From Vicinamibacteria bacterium (GTDB taxonomy: Bacteria; Acidobacteriota; Vicinamibacteria; Fen-336), in contig JAMQGV010000010.1 in the NCBI GenBank assembly GCA_025994075.1, forward strand, positions 1 through 64,000: a stretch of 64,000 nucleotides of DNA. Direction: 5' to 3'. The position numbers and the translations under genes are program-made. This document shows positions 21,101 to 28,092 of the stretch, one piece after another. How positions within the stretch are numbered: position 1 is the stretch's first letter; each line of letters starts with the position of its first letter. Below the pieces are notes generated by a model that saw nothing but the letters and a program-made list of their open reading frames with translations, was not told the origin of the DNA and did no database searches.

Positions 21101-21606
21101 TCTGGCCGCACGCTCACGGGCACAACCTCGTGGCCGACGGCGGGTTCGAGTCGGGCACTGCGGGGTTGTGGCCGCAGAACGACGCGGACCTGGTCGAGCA
21201 CGTCACGGCTGACCCGGTGTCCGGCTCCGGGAGCGCCCGCATCACCGTCAACGGCGGCTGGGACAACTTCTGGCTGTGGAGCACGGTCGAGGGCACGAAC
21301 CTCGCCTACGGCGGCCAGCTGACCGTGGCTGCCAAGGTCCGTGCCGACGGGCCGGCCGCCGCGACGCCGTTGCGCCTGTGCGCGGCCCTGTACTACGCCG
21401 ATGGTGGCTGGGTCGAGTCGCCCGTCTGCGGCTACGGGTCCGGCGTCGCAGGGACAGTCGAGACGATCGTGTCGACGCTCGCCGTCGATCCCACGAGGGC
21501 CCTCCGCGAGTTGTACTTCTACCTCAAGGCCGACGGTCCCGGCGGCGTCGTCTACACGCTCGACGACGCGTCGCTGGTGCTGTCGGCTCCCGCCCCCACG
21601 CCCTGA
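15106..21606 (+). CDS. Giant secreted heparinase/alginate-lyase-like multidomain protein
   Basis: This 2166-residue exported protein starts at ATG 15106 with AGGAAGG upstream. It has a signal peptide (1-26), a fibronectin type III domain (about 38-130), an alpha-toroid (about 150-600), then a heparinase II/III-like beta domain from about 640 with HVHRDQGHLTINRGGDRLL. A Ig-like segment (about 985-1105) leads into a right-handed beta-helix (about 1110-1500), a second Ig-like domain (about 1560-1650), and three C-terminal ~155-residue repeats like CBM4/9 modules. It probably binds and cleaves an acidic polysaccharide outside the cell. The exact substrate is not readable. A strong terminator follows. 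Confidence 0.85.
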   Translation: MIRQSPRLAVRLGFALALLAGRAAAQPVATNVDPTAPTTPNFVHAAGLGPATVYLKWSPSAAPAVGSGPASPVASYQVFRDGALVTTTDALTLNWTDGGLAADTSYSYEVVAVNQAGETSAPAVATAATLPELPPVTGMSAHPRLVSAQALDALAAGGPAWSQLQGFCDAKLNQLVQPGYAGWDWRDAAVNYATCYQVAKRRGELGAAAAYAGKSLGLLAVLARHHNGGTPDATLQPLAQGDGSTVSFSLPFAPMDPAQVAVELVATRDAAVVRSDEPSDALGFFAPILKVGNAPGGSDYATGDWQLRYRDEQGVHRLGWPGAGPAPGATYHVTVADGAATPVPAGQFVVDGTTLTLATAPTAAQTVMVRYLGADREQTGNGLGGVNAVQPDGPGYPMRTFNVGLALGYDLLHDVPAFTSELKAEFLAVLNAQVDWYKAGGYERNGDIGNYFVRGYLMGTFATAWATDNENPRAAELKTLANELMLKTYGGMARYLPGGYGPQGTYANGTTIDVAQILSLYEDVTGFDLLDRLEWTDNVVAATIHGTKPDLATFYDGGDWNDLPAVPLTGGLAGFLQYRPDHPSAPFARHLLGEAGEPVPGIATDYRSAYPPAWLSKVSGPAYSRSDWGLDAVWMSFAAAEIATDHVHRDQGHLTINRGGDRLLVDSGGYDFVDTRYHNTFLIDDQGAGDLSVYPPAQGWWGEDAQITRFADHAAFTYVQADYGDAYVNNDRVSNSVRRAARSVLFLRPDTIVVFDQVQTAQPGVRKTFNLNFGGSLESADGVHKATVGDSALFLQTVLPIGVTPVVAPLAGAGIVSTNFQETKVGNADDTFLHVFHATGAAADWSSRARLVRSVDGRAHGVEVAAGGTLWTALFAAYDQALGGPVQYLAPTPGARTHVVADLLPNHAYVAAITDAAGTISRTLDVATDRNGKLTFQSDAGESAFYLLPGTVPPASVPPIDRDPNAPVYTPPLPTPGPGEAPRGQFPPSVPGRYVAMVSPTNGEAFSAPLGLRLVAAAFDANVYTNEPVEGRGTNAAKVQFYVDDTLVLERYGDDAEYNVFKGFAQGLDLAPGEHVVWARATYVDPPQYLDSEPFTITVQQPAYAQTVELTADVVIGSGASYALSGTSTSRIRLNANGYRIVSDGTAGSLTLRHVDVHGLGSPGDVAVSGLDVAASAAIVIEDSIFDASNGLRLRLDGDATASVSRNLFRSNMRMPIGQQPDVPSTYPVLAVGGSSAAPKVFAGNNVAAGPVVFEQVSHWLIGGDTDADTNVLIGPRTALELRNSSHMTVRGNFVHHDYYGGWSQGQLLELHGTAPILVEHNVLMDSSWPVRGIAGEFRYNLVLQAGHEWLVPSSGAFIHHNVFAGGDNDRGGITGFYDVSGVRIENNTFDLIAGGIARAGLWWLAGETTLRSNAFLRIPAGATGAVEIGGGTIDADYNAFLGAASAAYTDGRTPQHDLNGGVSTHPKLRGPMPAVAYDFDRALVWKRQLPVSAVLSDYRARYTPTALSSYLEAGDPAAGPGNDIGAVGAGVVHALDRFGSFSKPGWTPPPTPETPQNEPPMVTITSPASGASYGPSASIDLVASAEDADGTVIRVEFFVDGSLVVTDTQQPWQATVSGLAVGGHAFTARAFDDSGASTLSSAVAITITNATPPPPDSPPTDVGNHGENLLADPGFETGIGGFWAQYEGDLLERVSADPVAGSGSLRMTVNGSWDNFWSSVNVENSNLSYGSRLTLSAKVRTETASGTRLELCAAFYYLSGAWAQGSCVATTGGPGDVETLTSTVVVNPAEPLRVLHFFMKTNGAGPVAFTVDDVSMVLAAPDAEPDPEEPPPPSTPPVPPPAYGQNLIGDPGFESGLSTLWAQNEADVLEHATTDPVAGAASVRMVVNGGWDNFWFWRTVEGTSLAHAGQLVVSAKVRAETPAESTRMRLCAALYYADGEWAESPACAWGSGVAGQVDTLTSSLVIDPARPLREVYFYLKGDGPGGVVYAMDDVSLVLWPHAHGHNLVADGGFESGTAGLWPQNDADLVEHVTADPVSGSGSARITVNGGWDNFWLWSTVEGTNLAYGGQLTVAAKVRADGPAAATPLRLCAALYYADGGWVESPVCGYGSGVAGTVETIVSTLAVDPTRALRELYFYLKADGPGGVVYTLDDASLVLSAPAPTP
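20107..21582 (+). repeat. Three tandem carbohydrate-binding-like repeats
   Basis: Units lie at 20107-20562, 20641-21102 and 21121-21582 (protein residues 1668-1819, 1846-1999, 2006-2159). Each begins NL.(A/G)D.GFE.G, contains a WDNFW turn, an LRLCAA(L/F)YY-like strand, and ends in a D(V/A)S(L/M)VL strand. Units 2 and 3 are nearly alike in DNA (for example GGCTGGGACAACTTCTGG), implying recent duplication, while unit 1 is more divergent. Confidence 0.85.
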
Positions 21607-21615
21607 CGGTCGTCT

Positions 21616-21648
21616 GCCGCGGGCGCCCCTCCCCGGGGCGCCCGCGGC
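21616..21648 (+). terminator. Strong intrinsic-type terminator of the lyase gene
   Basis: A perfect 14-bp stem (left arm 21616-21629, right arm 21635-21648) with a 5-base loop is followed by TTCTCGCGTCTT. It begins 9 bases after the stop at 21606 and insulates the lyase gene from the next gene. Confidence 0.75.
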
Positions 21649-21694
21649 TTCTCGCGTCTTCCCGAGGCTGGATCGAAACCCGACGAACTCGGAC

Positions 21695-22564
21695 GTGTCC
21701 CGGACCGCCGGTGCGCCGCAGCCGGACACGGCCGGCGAGTCGCGGCGCCCGATCGACCTGGAGCGGCGCTTCCTCCCGGAATCCCTGGCGCACACCGCAG
21801 ACCTCGGCTGCCTGTCCCCGGCGAGCCGCGTCGCCCTCAACCAGATCCGCTCGTCCGGCTACGTCCAGTTGTGCGGCCTGTTCGAGCGTGTCGTCTTCTG
21901 CGCAGCGATCGGTCACCGTCGCCTGGCGTCTCTCCCCGACGTCTCGGCGCTGTCCCCCCACGCGACCGCCGAGCCAGCGGAGCACGTCCGGGCGGCCCGG
22001 TCTTTCCTGCACGCTTTCGCGCGCGAGTTCCCCGCGGCGTGTCCCACGGTGCAGCCGGGCCCTGCCGTCGTTGCGGACATCCTCTCCCACGATCCACTCG
22101 CCGTGATGCTGGCCGTCCTCCACTTCGAGTGGATGGCCCAGGCCCACTGGTGCCTGGCCCGGCGCGAGCCCGGGCTCGATCGGCGCTTCCTCCGCCTCCT
22201 CGAAGCCAGCGCGCTGGAGCGGAGCCGGCACCTCGTCGTCGACACGGCCGTGGTCAAGGCCATGGCCCGTCACCGCCGGGATGCCGACGTCCTGCGCGCC
22301 GTGAGCGGCTATCTCGACATCGGCGGTGTGGTCGACCGGGCCCTCGGTCCGCAGCCAGAGCTGGATCGCCTCGCACTCGCGGCAGCGTGCGGAGACCAGC
22401 TCGAGCCGCAGGCGGCCCACGAGCTCCAGGGCCGCCAGAGGCAGTCCCTGCGCTGGACGTTCTTCGGTTCCGCGCTGGCGATGCCCGGCTTCCTCGAGAC
22501 GCTCGATCGGCTGTCGCCTGGCGCCCGGGAACTCGTCGAAGAGGTCGTGCCGCTGGTGAGTTGA
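21695..22564 (+). CDS. Helical protein, possibly AurF/ferritin-like
   Basis: This 289-residue, mostly alpha-helical protein has its start placed at GTG 21695. The opening IDLERRFLPESL and the NQIRSSGYV helix resemble diiron-oxygenase (AurF-like) proteins. Possible metal ligands include a Glu in FERVVF, HFEWMAQAHW and LERSRHL, but the usual ExxH pair of the second helix is not clear (FAREFPAAC), so iron binding may be lost or altered. It is convergent with the alcohol dehydrogenase gene (17 bases apart). Function is unknown. Confidence 0.5.
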   Translation: MSRTAGAPQPDTAGESRRPIDLERRFLPESLAHTADLGCLSPASRVALNQIRSSGYVQLCGLFERVVFCAAIGHRRLASLPDVSALSPHATAEPAEHVRAARSFLHAFAREFPAACPTVQPGPAVVADILSHDPLAVMLAVLHFEWMAQAHWCLARREPGLDRRFLRLLEASALERSRHLVVDTAVVKAMARHRRDADVLRAVSGYLDIGGVVDRALGPQPELDRLALAAACGDQLEPQAAHELQGRQRQSLRWTFFGSALAMPGFLETLDRLSPGARELVEEVVPLVS

Positions 22565-22581
22565 CGGGTGCTGCAGACGGC

Positions 22582-23529
22582 TCAGGGGCGGATCAGCACC
22601 TTGAGCGCGCCGGGGCGCGCCGCTGCGTCGAAGGCGTCGGTCGTGAGCGGCAGCACTGCGTCGACCAGGGGCCGGGGATCGATGCGGCCGCCCTCCAGCC
22701 AGGCGAGCGCCACGTCCACGGGACCGCAGCGCGAGCCGACGAGCGAGACTTCGTCCACCATGAGCGCGGCCAGGTCGACGGGGAGCGGCGCGCCGTGGCT
22801 CGACTTCAGGACCAGCGTGCCGCGGGGGCGCACGGCGGCGCGCGCCGCCGCGAAGCCTTCGGCCCGACCCGTGGCCTCCACCACGAGCTCGTAGCCGCCG
22901 GGTTCCAGCTCGGGCCGGCAGCGGGCGTCGACGCCCGCTGCGCGGAGCAGCGCGCACTTGCGCTCGTGGTGCCCGGCCACGAGCACCTCGGCGCCGTGGG
23001 CGCGCAGCACCTGGGCGACGAGCTGGCCGAGGCGGCCGTCGCCGACCACCAGCGCGCGCGTCCCGGTGCGCACCGGCACCTGGCGCGGGACGCGCAGCGC
23101 CGCGGCCAGCGGTTCCGCGAAGACGGCGACCTCGTCCGCCAGCTTCTCGGGCACGGCCAGCAGGTTGGCCTCGGGGACGGCGAGGCGCTCCGCGAATGCG
23201 CCGGGGCGGCCGCGCACGCCGATCACCTGGCGCCGCGCGCAGTGCTCGCGCACGCCGCGGGCGCACTCCTCGCACGTGCCGCAGCCGACGTTGATGGAGG
23301 CCACGACGCGGCGTCCCTGCCACGACGGGTCGGCGCTGCGCTCGACGACGCCGACGAACTCGTGGCCCGGCACCCCGCGGAAGCCCGCGTAGCCCGCGAG
23401 GATCGCGAGGTCGGTGCCGCACACGCCCGCCACCGCCACGCGCACGACCGCGTCGCCGGCGCCGGGCTCCGGTTCCGGCAGGTCGGCGCGCAGGCTCGCG
23501 CGCCCGTCCTCGATCCACAGTCCACGCAC
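22582..23529 (-). CDS. Zinc-type alcohol dehydrogenase (MDR family)
   Basis: This 315-residue medium-chain dehydrogenase/reductase, probably NAD(P)-linked, oxidises an alcohol or sugar alcohol. It has the catalytic-zinc ligands Cys (AGVCGTDL) and His-Glu (PGHEFVGVV), the structural-zinc loop CGTCEECARGVREHC, and a Rossmann strand VVGDGRLGQLVAQVL. GTG 23529 is the start: a -10 TAGCAT (23541 to 23536) ends 6 bases upstream, so the mRNA is probably leaderless. It is divergent from ndh. The substrate is not readable. Confidence 0.88.
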   Translation of the reverse strand: MRGLWIEDGRASLRADLPEPEPGAGDAVVRVAVAGVCGTDLAILAGYAGFRGVPGHEFVGVVERSADPSWQGRRVVASINVGCGTCEECARGVREHCARRQVIGVRGRPGAFAERLAVPEANLLAVPEKLADEVAVFAEPLAAALRVPRQVPVRTGTRALVVGDGRLGQLVAQVLRAHGAEVLVAGHHERKCALLRAAGVDARCRPELEPGGYELVVEATGRAEGFAAARAAVRPRGTLVLKSSHGAPLPVDLAALMVDEVSLVGSRCGPVDVALAWLEGGRIDPRPLVDAVLPLTTDAFDAAARPGALKVLIRP

Positions 23530-23533
23530 GCCC

Positions 23534-23545
23534 CGATGCTACGCT
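23534..23545. promoter_or_regulatory. Divergent leaderless promoter, ADH and NDH-2
   Basis: CGATGCTACGCT holds two overlapping -10 boxes. Minus-strand TAGCAT (23541-23536) lies 6 bases before GTG 23529. Plus-strand TGCTACGCT (23537-23545, hexamer TACGCT) lies 21 bases before GTG 23567. The same CGATGCTA core recurs at 40139 and 51229. Confidence 0.5.
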
Positions 23546-23566
23546 GCGGGGAAGCGAGGTGGAGGC

Positions 23567-24835
23567 GTGGCGCAGCCGCACGTGGTCGTCGTCGGGGGCG
23601 GGTTCGGCGGGCTGTACGCCGCCAAGGCGCTGGCCCGCGACCCGGTGCGGGTGACGCTGGTCGACCGCCGCAACCACCACCTGTTCCAGCCGCTGCTCTA
23701 CCAGGTCGCGACCGCGGGCCTCAATCCCGGCGACATCGCGGCGCCGATCCGCCACGTGCTGCGGCGGCAGCGCAACACGACCGTGCTGCTGGCCGAGGCC
23801 ACGGGCGTCGACGTGGCGGGCCGCCGGCTGCTGCTTTCCGACGGCGCGCTCGACTACGACCACCTGATCCTGGCCGCCGGCGCGACCCACTCGTACTTCG
23901 GCCAGGACGCCTGGGCCGCCCACGCGCCGGGCCTCAAGTCGATCGAGGACGCGCTCGAGATCCGCCGCCGCGTGTTCCTCGCCTACGAGCGCGCCGAGCG
24001 CGAGTCCGATCCCGCGGCGCAGGCGGCGTGGCTGACGTTCGTCGTGATCGGCGCCGGGCCGACGGGCGTGGAGATGGCGGGGGCGCTGGCGGAGATCGCC
24101 CGCCACGCGCTGTCGCAGGAGTTCCGCAACATCGACCCGGGGCGCGCGCGCGTGATCCTGCTCGAGGGCGCGGGGGCCGTGCTGCCGCCGTACCCCGAGC
24201 CGCTGCGCGAGCGGGCGCGCGAGCAGCTCCAGGCGCTGGGCGTCGAGGTGCGCACGGGCTCGCGGGTCACGGCGATCGACGAAGGCGGCGTGACGCTGGC
24301 CGGCGAACGCATCGCCAGCCGCACCGTCGTGTGGGCGGCCGGCGTGCAGGGGGCGCCGATCGCGCGCTCGCTCGGCGTCCCGCTCGACCGCGCAGGGCGG
24401 GTGCGCGTGCAGGCCGACCTGACGCTGCCCGGCCACCCCGAGGTGCAGGTGATCGGCGATCTCGCCTTCCTCGAGCAGGACGGCCAGCCGGTGCCCGGCG
24501 TGTGCCCGGCGGCGATCCAGCAGGGCCGCCACGCGGCGGAGAACGTGCGGCGGGCCCTGCGCGGGCAGCCGCCGGCGCCGTTCCGCTACGTCGACAAGGG
24601 CAGCTTCGCGACGATCGGGCGCGGCGCCGCGGTCGGCGACGTCTACGGGCGGCTGCGGCTCTCCGGCGCCCCCGCGTGGCTGGCCTGGCTCGGCATCCAC
24701 ATCTTCTTCCTGATCGGCTTCCGCAACCGCGCCGTCACGCTGTTCCAGTGGGCGTACTCGTACTTCACGTGGCGGCGCGGCGTGCGGCTGATCACCGGCG
24801 AGCGCCCGGAGGCGCCCGCTCCGCCTCAGGGCTGA
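23567..24835 (+). CDS. ndh: Type II NADH dehydrogenase
   Basis: This 422-residue flavoprotein (NDH-2) passes electrons from NADH to quinone at the membrane surface without pumping protons. FAD-binding GGGFGGLYAAK is at the N-terminus and the NADH-binding GAGPTGVEMAG in the middle. A hydrophobic C-terminal segment (WLAWLGIHIFFLIG) anchors it. GTG 23567 follows GGTGGAGG at good spacing. The 3' end overlaps the M28 peptidase gene by 10 bases, convergently. Confidence 0.93.
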   Translation: MAQPHVVVVGGGFGGLYAAKALARDPVRVTLVDRRNHHLFQPLLYQVATAGLNPGDIAAPIRHVLRRQRNTTVLLAEATGVDVAGRRLLLSDGALDYDHLILAAGATHSYFGQDAWAAHAPGLKSIEDALEIRRRVFLAYERAERESDPAAQAAWLTFVVIGAGPTGVEMAGALAEIARHALSQEFRNIDPGRARVILLEGAGAVLPPYPEPLRERAREQLQALGVEVRTGSRVTAIDEGGVTLAGERIASRTVVWAAGVQGAPIARSLGVPLDRAGRVRVQADLTLPGHPEVQVIGDLAFLEQDGQPVPGVCPAAIQQGRHAAENVRRALRGQPPAPFRYVDKGSFATIGRGAAVGDVYGRLRLSGAPAWLAWLGIHIFFLIGFRNRAVTLFQWAYSYFTWRRGVRLITGERPEAPAPPQG

Positions 24836-26466
24836 GCCGCGGCCTCCGCCAGCGCCCGCTTGCGGGCGGCCTCGAACTCGTCGCCCGGGTTCCAGGCGGG
24901 CATCGCGTCGGCGTTGGCGACCTCGAGGCCGACGTGGAACAGCAGCCGCGCGTCTTCGACGACGCCGCTCCAGTCCCACGCATCGGTCAGCTCGTCCGAA
25001 GGCTGGTGGTAGTGCTTCGCCTCGAACTCGTCGTGGCGCCGCCGGCCTTCGCCCGCGGGCTGGCCCACGAGCTCGACTCCCGCGTCGAGGTAGACGGCCG
25101 GCACGCCGACCTGGGCGAACGCGAACTGGTCGGAGCGGTAGTAGAAGCCCTTGTCGGGCGCCTGGTCGGGCTTGACGACGCGCCCCTGCGCCGTCGCCAG
25201 GCGCTCGACCACGGCGTCGAGGTCGCTCTTGCCCTTGCCGATCACGATCACGTCCTTCGTGCGGCCCCAGATCGAGGCGCCGTCGATGTTGACGTTGGCG
25301 GCGATGCGGCCGGCGGGCAGCGGCAGGTGGGCGGCCAGGAACTTGGAGCCGAGCAGGCCCTGCTCCTCGGCGGCGACGGCGGCGAAGTACGTGGTCCGCC
25401 GCGGGCGCGCCGGCATCGCCGCCTGCGCCTCGGCGATCGCCAGCATCACCGCGACGCCCGAGGCGTTGTCGAGCGCGCCGTTGTGGATGTGGTCTCCTTC
25501 GCCCTCGCGGGCGCCGAGGTGGTCGAGGTGGGCGGAGTAGAGCACCGCCTGCGCCGAGAGCTTCGGGTCGCTGCCCGGCAGCTTGCCGATCACGTTCGCG
25601 GTGCGCTTGCTCACCACCTGGCTCTCGCATGCCACGGAGAGCTTCGCGCCCAGCGGCACCGGACGGAACTCGCGGGTCTGCGCCTTCGCCATCAGCGCCG
25701 CCAGGTCGTGGCCGCCCGCTTTCGCGAGCGCCTGCGCCGCGCCCTCGGCCAGCCAGCCCTTCACCTGGAGAGTCGCCGCGCCGTCCTTCGCCGGCAGCGA
25801 GAACTCCTCGCCCGTGAAGCTGGTCTGGATCACCTGCCAGCCGTAGCCCGCCGACGGCGTCGTGTGGACGATCAGCGCGCCCGCGGCGCCGACCTTCGCG
25901 GCGATCTCGTACTTGTAGTCCCAGCGGCCGTACCACAGACGGGCCTTGCCGGCGAACAGCGCGGGGTCGTGCTCGGGGTCGTTGTTGAGCATCACCAGCA
26001 CCTTGCCCTTCAGGTCCTGGCCCTTGTAGTCGTCCCACTGGTACTCCGGCGCCACGATCCCGTAGCCGACGAACACCAGCTCGGCGTCCTTCAGCTCGGA
26101 GCGCGGCGCCGGGCGGCCCGCCGACAGCGCGATCTGCTCGCCGGAGGCGAAGCTCAGCGGACCGCCGGGGGTCGCGAACGTCACCTGCGCCGGCGGCGCG
26201 CTCGTGGTACCGACCACGTCGAAGAACTGGAACCAGCTCCCGTCCGGGGCCCCGGGCGCGAGGCCGATGCGCTCCATCTGCGCCGCCACGTACTCGCGGG
26301 CCAGGGCGTCCCCGCGGGTCGCGGGGGCGCGGCCCTCCAGCAGGTCGCTGGCCAGGAACCGCACGTGCGGGCGGATGCGGTGGGCCTGGATGTGGTCGGC
26401 GGCGTCGCCGGCCGAGGCGAGCGGGGCGGCGAGCAGCATCGCCAGCGGGAGCGCAGGGAACCTCAT
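24826..26466 (-). CDS. M28-family metallopeptidase with PA domain
   Basis: This 546-residue exported aminopeptidase-like protein has a signal peptide (1-19), an N-terminal region with a PA-type insert (about 100-270), then the M28 zinc domain. Zinc ligands fit HLDHLG, NGALDNASG (bridging Asp), EEQGLLGS, and the late KHYHQPSDE (His). AAAGGAGGT lies upstream of ATG 26466. Probable substrates are peptides in the periplasm or outside. It shares a divergent promoter with the PilZ gene. Confidence 0.9.
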   Translation of the reverse strand: MRFPALPLAMLLAAPLASAGDAADHIQAHRIRPHVRFLASDLLEGRAPATRGDALAREYVAAQMERIGLAPGAPDGSWFQFFDVVGTTSAPPAQVTFATPGGPLSFASGEQIALSAGRPAPRSELKDAELVFVGYGIVAPEYQWDDYKGQDLKGKVLVMLNNDPEHDPALFAGKARLWYGRWDYKYEIAAKVGAAGALIVHTTPSAGYGWQVIQTSFTGEEFSLPAKDGAATLQVKGWLAEGAAQALAKAGGHDLAALMAKAQTREFRPVPLGAKLSVACESQVVSKRTANVIGKLPGSDPKLSAQAVLYSAHLDHLGAREGEGDHIHNGALDNASGVAVMLAIAEAQAAMPARPRRTTYFAAVAAEEQGLLGSKFLAAHLPLPAGRIAANVNIDGASIWGRTKDVIVIGKGKSDLDAVVERLATAQGRVVKPDQAPDKGFYYRSDQFAFAQVGVPAVYLDAGVELVGQPAGEGRRRHDEFEAKHYHQPSDELTDAWDWSGVVEDARLLFHVGLEVANADAMPAWNPGDEFEAARKRALAEAAAQP

Positions 26467-26510
26467 CGTGGGGAGACCTCCTTTGGGGCGGACGGCGGGA
26501 ACGGCCTTCG

Positions 26511-26521
26511 GTTATCGTAAC
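26511..26521. promoter_or_regulatory. Divergent promoter GTTATCGTAAC
   Basis: This short inverted repeat (GTTA/TAAC around TCG) contains overlapping -10 boxes: plus TATCGT (26513-26518), 7 bases before ATG 26526, and minus TACGAT (26519-26514) for the M28 gene, whose leader has a strong Shine-Dalgarno. The plus-strand mRNA would be leaderless. Confidence 0.45.
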
Positions 26522-26525
26522 GACC

Positions 26526-26876
26526 ATGACCGTCGAGCACCAGTCCGCAGCCGAGCGCCGCCGCTCCCCGCGGGTCGCGATGCCGCCGACGGGCGGGCCG
26601 GTGTCGGTCGTCGGCGGCCGCCTGATCAACGTCAGCGCGCACGGGATGATGATCGAGTCGCCGATGGCGCTCGAGGTCGAGGCCGTCCTGGATTTCCGGC
26701 TGCGGGTCGCGGGCGAGAACTGGGACGTGCGCTGCCGGGTGGCCGGCTGTCACCGCCTCGAGCTGGGCAGCCGCTATTACGGAGTCGGCATGGAGTTCGT
26801 CCAGCTCCCCGCGGGCGGCCACGAGCGGCTCGCCTCGCTGCTCGAGGACTACGAGGCGCGCGCCGCCGAGAGGTAG
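26526..26876 (+). CDS. PilZ-domain protein, 116 aa
   Basis: This is a single-domain PilZ protein, the class that binds cyclic di-GMP. The RxxxR motif is R12-R16 (RRSPR) and the second motif is N35-V-S-A-H-G40, matching (D/N)xSxxG, so ligand binding is plausible. Such proteins act as cytosolic c-di-GMP receptors in motility or exopolysaccharide control. ATG 26526 has no Shine-Dalgarno and sits 7 bases after a -10 box. The 3' end overlaps the glycosyltransferase gene on the other strand by 28 bases. Confidence 0.85.
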   Translation: MTVEHQSAAERRRSPRVAMPPTGGPVSVVGGRLINVSAHGMMIESPMALEVEAVLDFRLRVAGENWDVRCRVAGCHRLELGSRYYGVGMEFVQLPAGGHERLASLLEDYEARAAER

Positions 26877-28084
26877 CCTGCGCGCGTCGCCGCCGGCGAC
26901 AGCGCCTCGGTGCACCAGCGCGCCGCCGCCGCGCCCAGACGCTCTCGCAACGCCGCGTCGTCGCACAGCCGCAGCAGCGCGCGGAACAGCTCGCCCTCCT
27001 CGTCCGCGACGTCGGCGCGCAGCACGGCGTCGGCCGGGACCTCGGCGAGGTGCTCGAGGTCGGAGATCACCGCGGGCCGGCCCTGGGCGAGCACCCGGAG
27101 CAGCGCGCCGGAGGTCTCGCGCGCCGTCGGCCAGCGCAGGTGGGCGACGGCGTCGGCGGCCTCGACGTGAGTCGCGAGTTCGCCGAGCGGCACGCGCCCC
27201 GTGACGATCGCCGCGCCCTCGGGCAGCCCCGCCTCCACCAGCTCCGCCTGCAGCCGCGCCGCGTCCGGCACCGGGCCGACCAGCAGCAGTCGCGCCTGCG
27301 GGCGATGGCGGCGCAGGCGGGCGACCGCGCGGGCGACGGTCGCGATCCGCTTCTCGGCCGAGAGCAGGCCGAACGCGCCGACCACGAACTCGCCAGCGCC
27401 GAGCCCGAGCCGGGAGCGCAGCGCCGCGACGGCGCCGGCCTCGACCGGTTCGCGGCGCGCGGGGTGCGGCACGAGCGTGACCGGGACGCCCGGCGCGGCG
27501 GCCGCCACCTCGCGCGCCATGAACGCGTTGTGGACGGCGACGCCGCGCGCGGCCCGCGCCACGTCTTCGAAGAGCGGCCAGGCGTAGGGCAGCAGGCGGC
27601 CCGAGGTGCCGAGCTGCACCGCGGCGAGGCGCTCGCCGCGCCCGGGATAGACCGACTCCAGGAGCGCGGCGTAGTCGGCGTGCACGGCTTCGGCCGCCGC
27701 GCGGAGCGCGGGGTTGCCGGGATCGGCGCGGTAAGCCCGCACCGCCGGCCCGTCGAGCAGCGCGTGGGCCCGCGCGTGGTGCAGCACGAGGTCGTGCAGC
27801 ACGACGATGCCGGGCCGCGCCGCCATCAGGGGGTAGAGGAAGGCGTGGGCGAGCCCGTTGCCGAGCTGGTAGTAGATCGCGTCCCAGGCGTCGGCCGGCG
27901 AATCGAGCAGCGCTTGCGCCGGGCGCAGCTCGACCCCCGGCGGCAGCGCCGCCGGATGGGCGAGCTCGGGCCCGTGGAACGCGGTGATGTCGTTGCCCGG
28001 CGCCAGCGCCCGCAGCACCTCCACCGCGTAGTCGGAGATGCCCGTCGCCGCGGGAGGAAGGGGCGAAACCAAGGCGATGCGCAT
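26849..28084 (-). CDS. Glycosyltransferase family 4
   Basis: This 411-residue GT-B glycosyltransferase transfers a sugar from a nucleotide-sugar donor. N-terminal MRIALVSPLPPAATGISDY matches the GT4 acceptor domain. The C-terminal donor part has VVGAFGLLSAEKRI, LLLVGPVPD and the EADAVAHLRWPTARETSG region where an ExFG-E-like catalytic region is expected. Its ATG 28084 follows the methyltransferase stop by 8 bases, so they form one operon with the small protein at 29398. It probably works in envelope or surface-polysaccharide synthesis. Confidence 0.88.
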   Translation of the reverse strand: MRIALVSPLPPAATGISDYAVEVLRALAPGNDITAFHGPELAHPAALPPGVELRPAQALLDSPADAWDAIYYQLGNGLAHAFLYPLMAARPGIVVLHDLVLHHARAHALLDGPAVRAYRADPGNPALRAAAEAVHADYAALLESVYPGRGERLAAVQLGTSGRLLPYAWPLFEDVARAARGVAVHNAFMAREVAAAAPGVPVTLVPHPARREPVEAGAVAALRSRLGLGAGEFVVGAFGLLSAEKRIATVARAVARLRRHRPQARLLLVGPVPDAARLQAELVEAGLPEGAAIVTGRVPLGELATHVEAADAVAHLRWPTARETSGALLRVLAQGRPAVISDLEHLAEVPADAVLRADVADEEGELFRALLRLCDDAALRERLGAAAARWCTEALSPAATRAGYLSAARAS

Positions 28085-28092
28085 CGCTGCGC

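Noticed and set aside
15424-21840. 2138-residue minus-strand frame under the lyase gene
   Set aside because: It is antisense to a gene with a signal peptide, domains and terminator, and its product is low-complexity and Arg-rich.
21524-26629. 1701-residue minus-strand frame spanning several genes
   Set aside because: It is out of frame with the dehydrogenase and peptidase genes on that strand and antisense to NDH-2; it is a GC-bias artefact.
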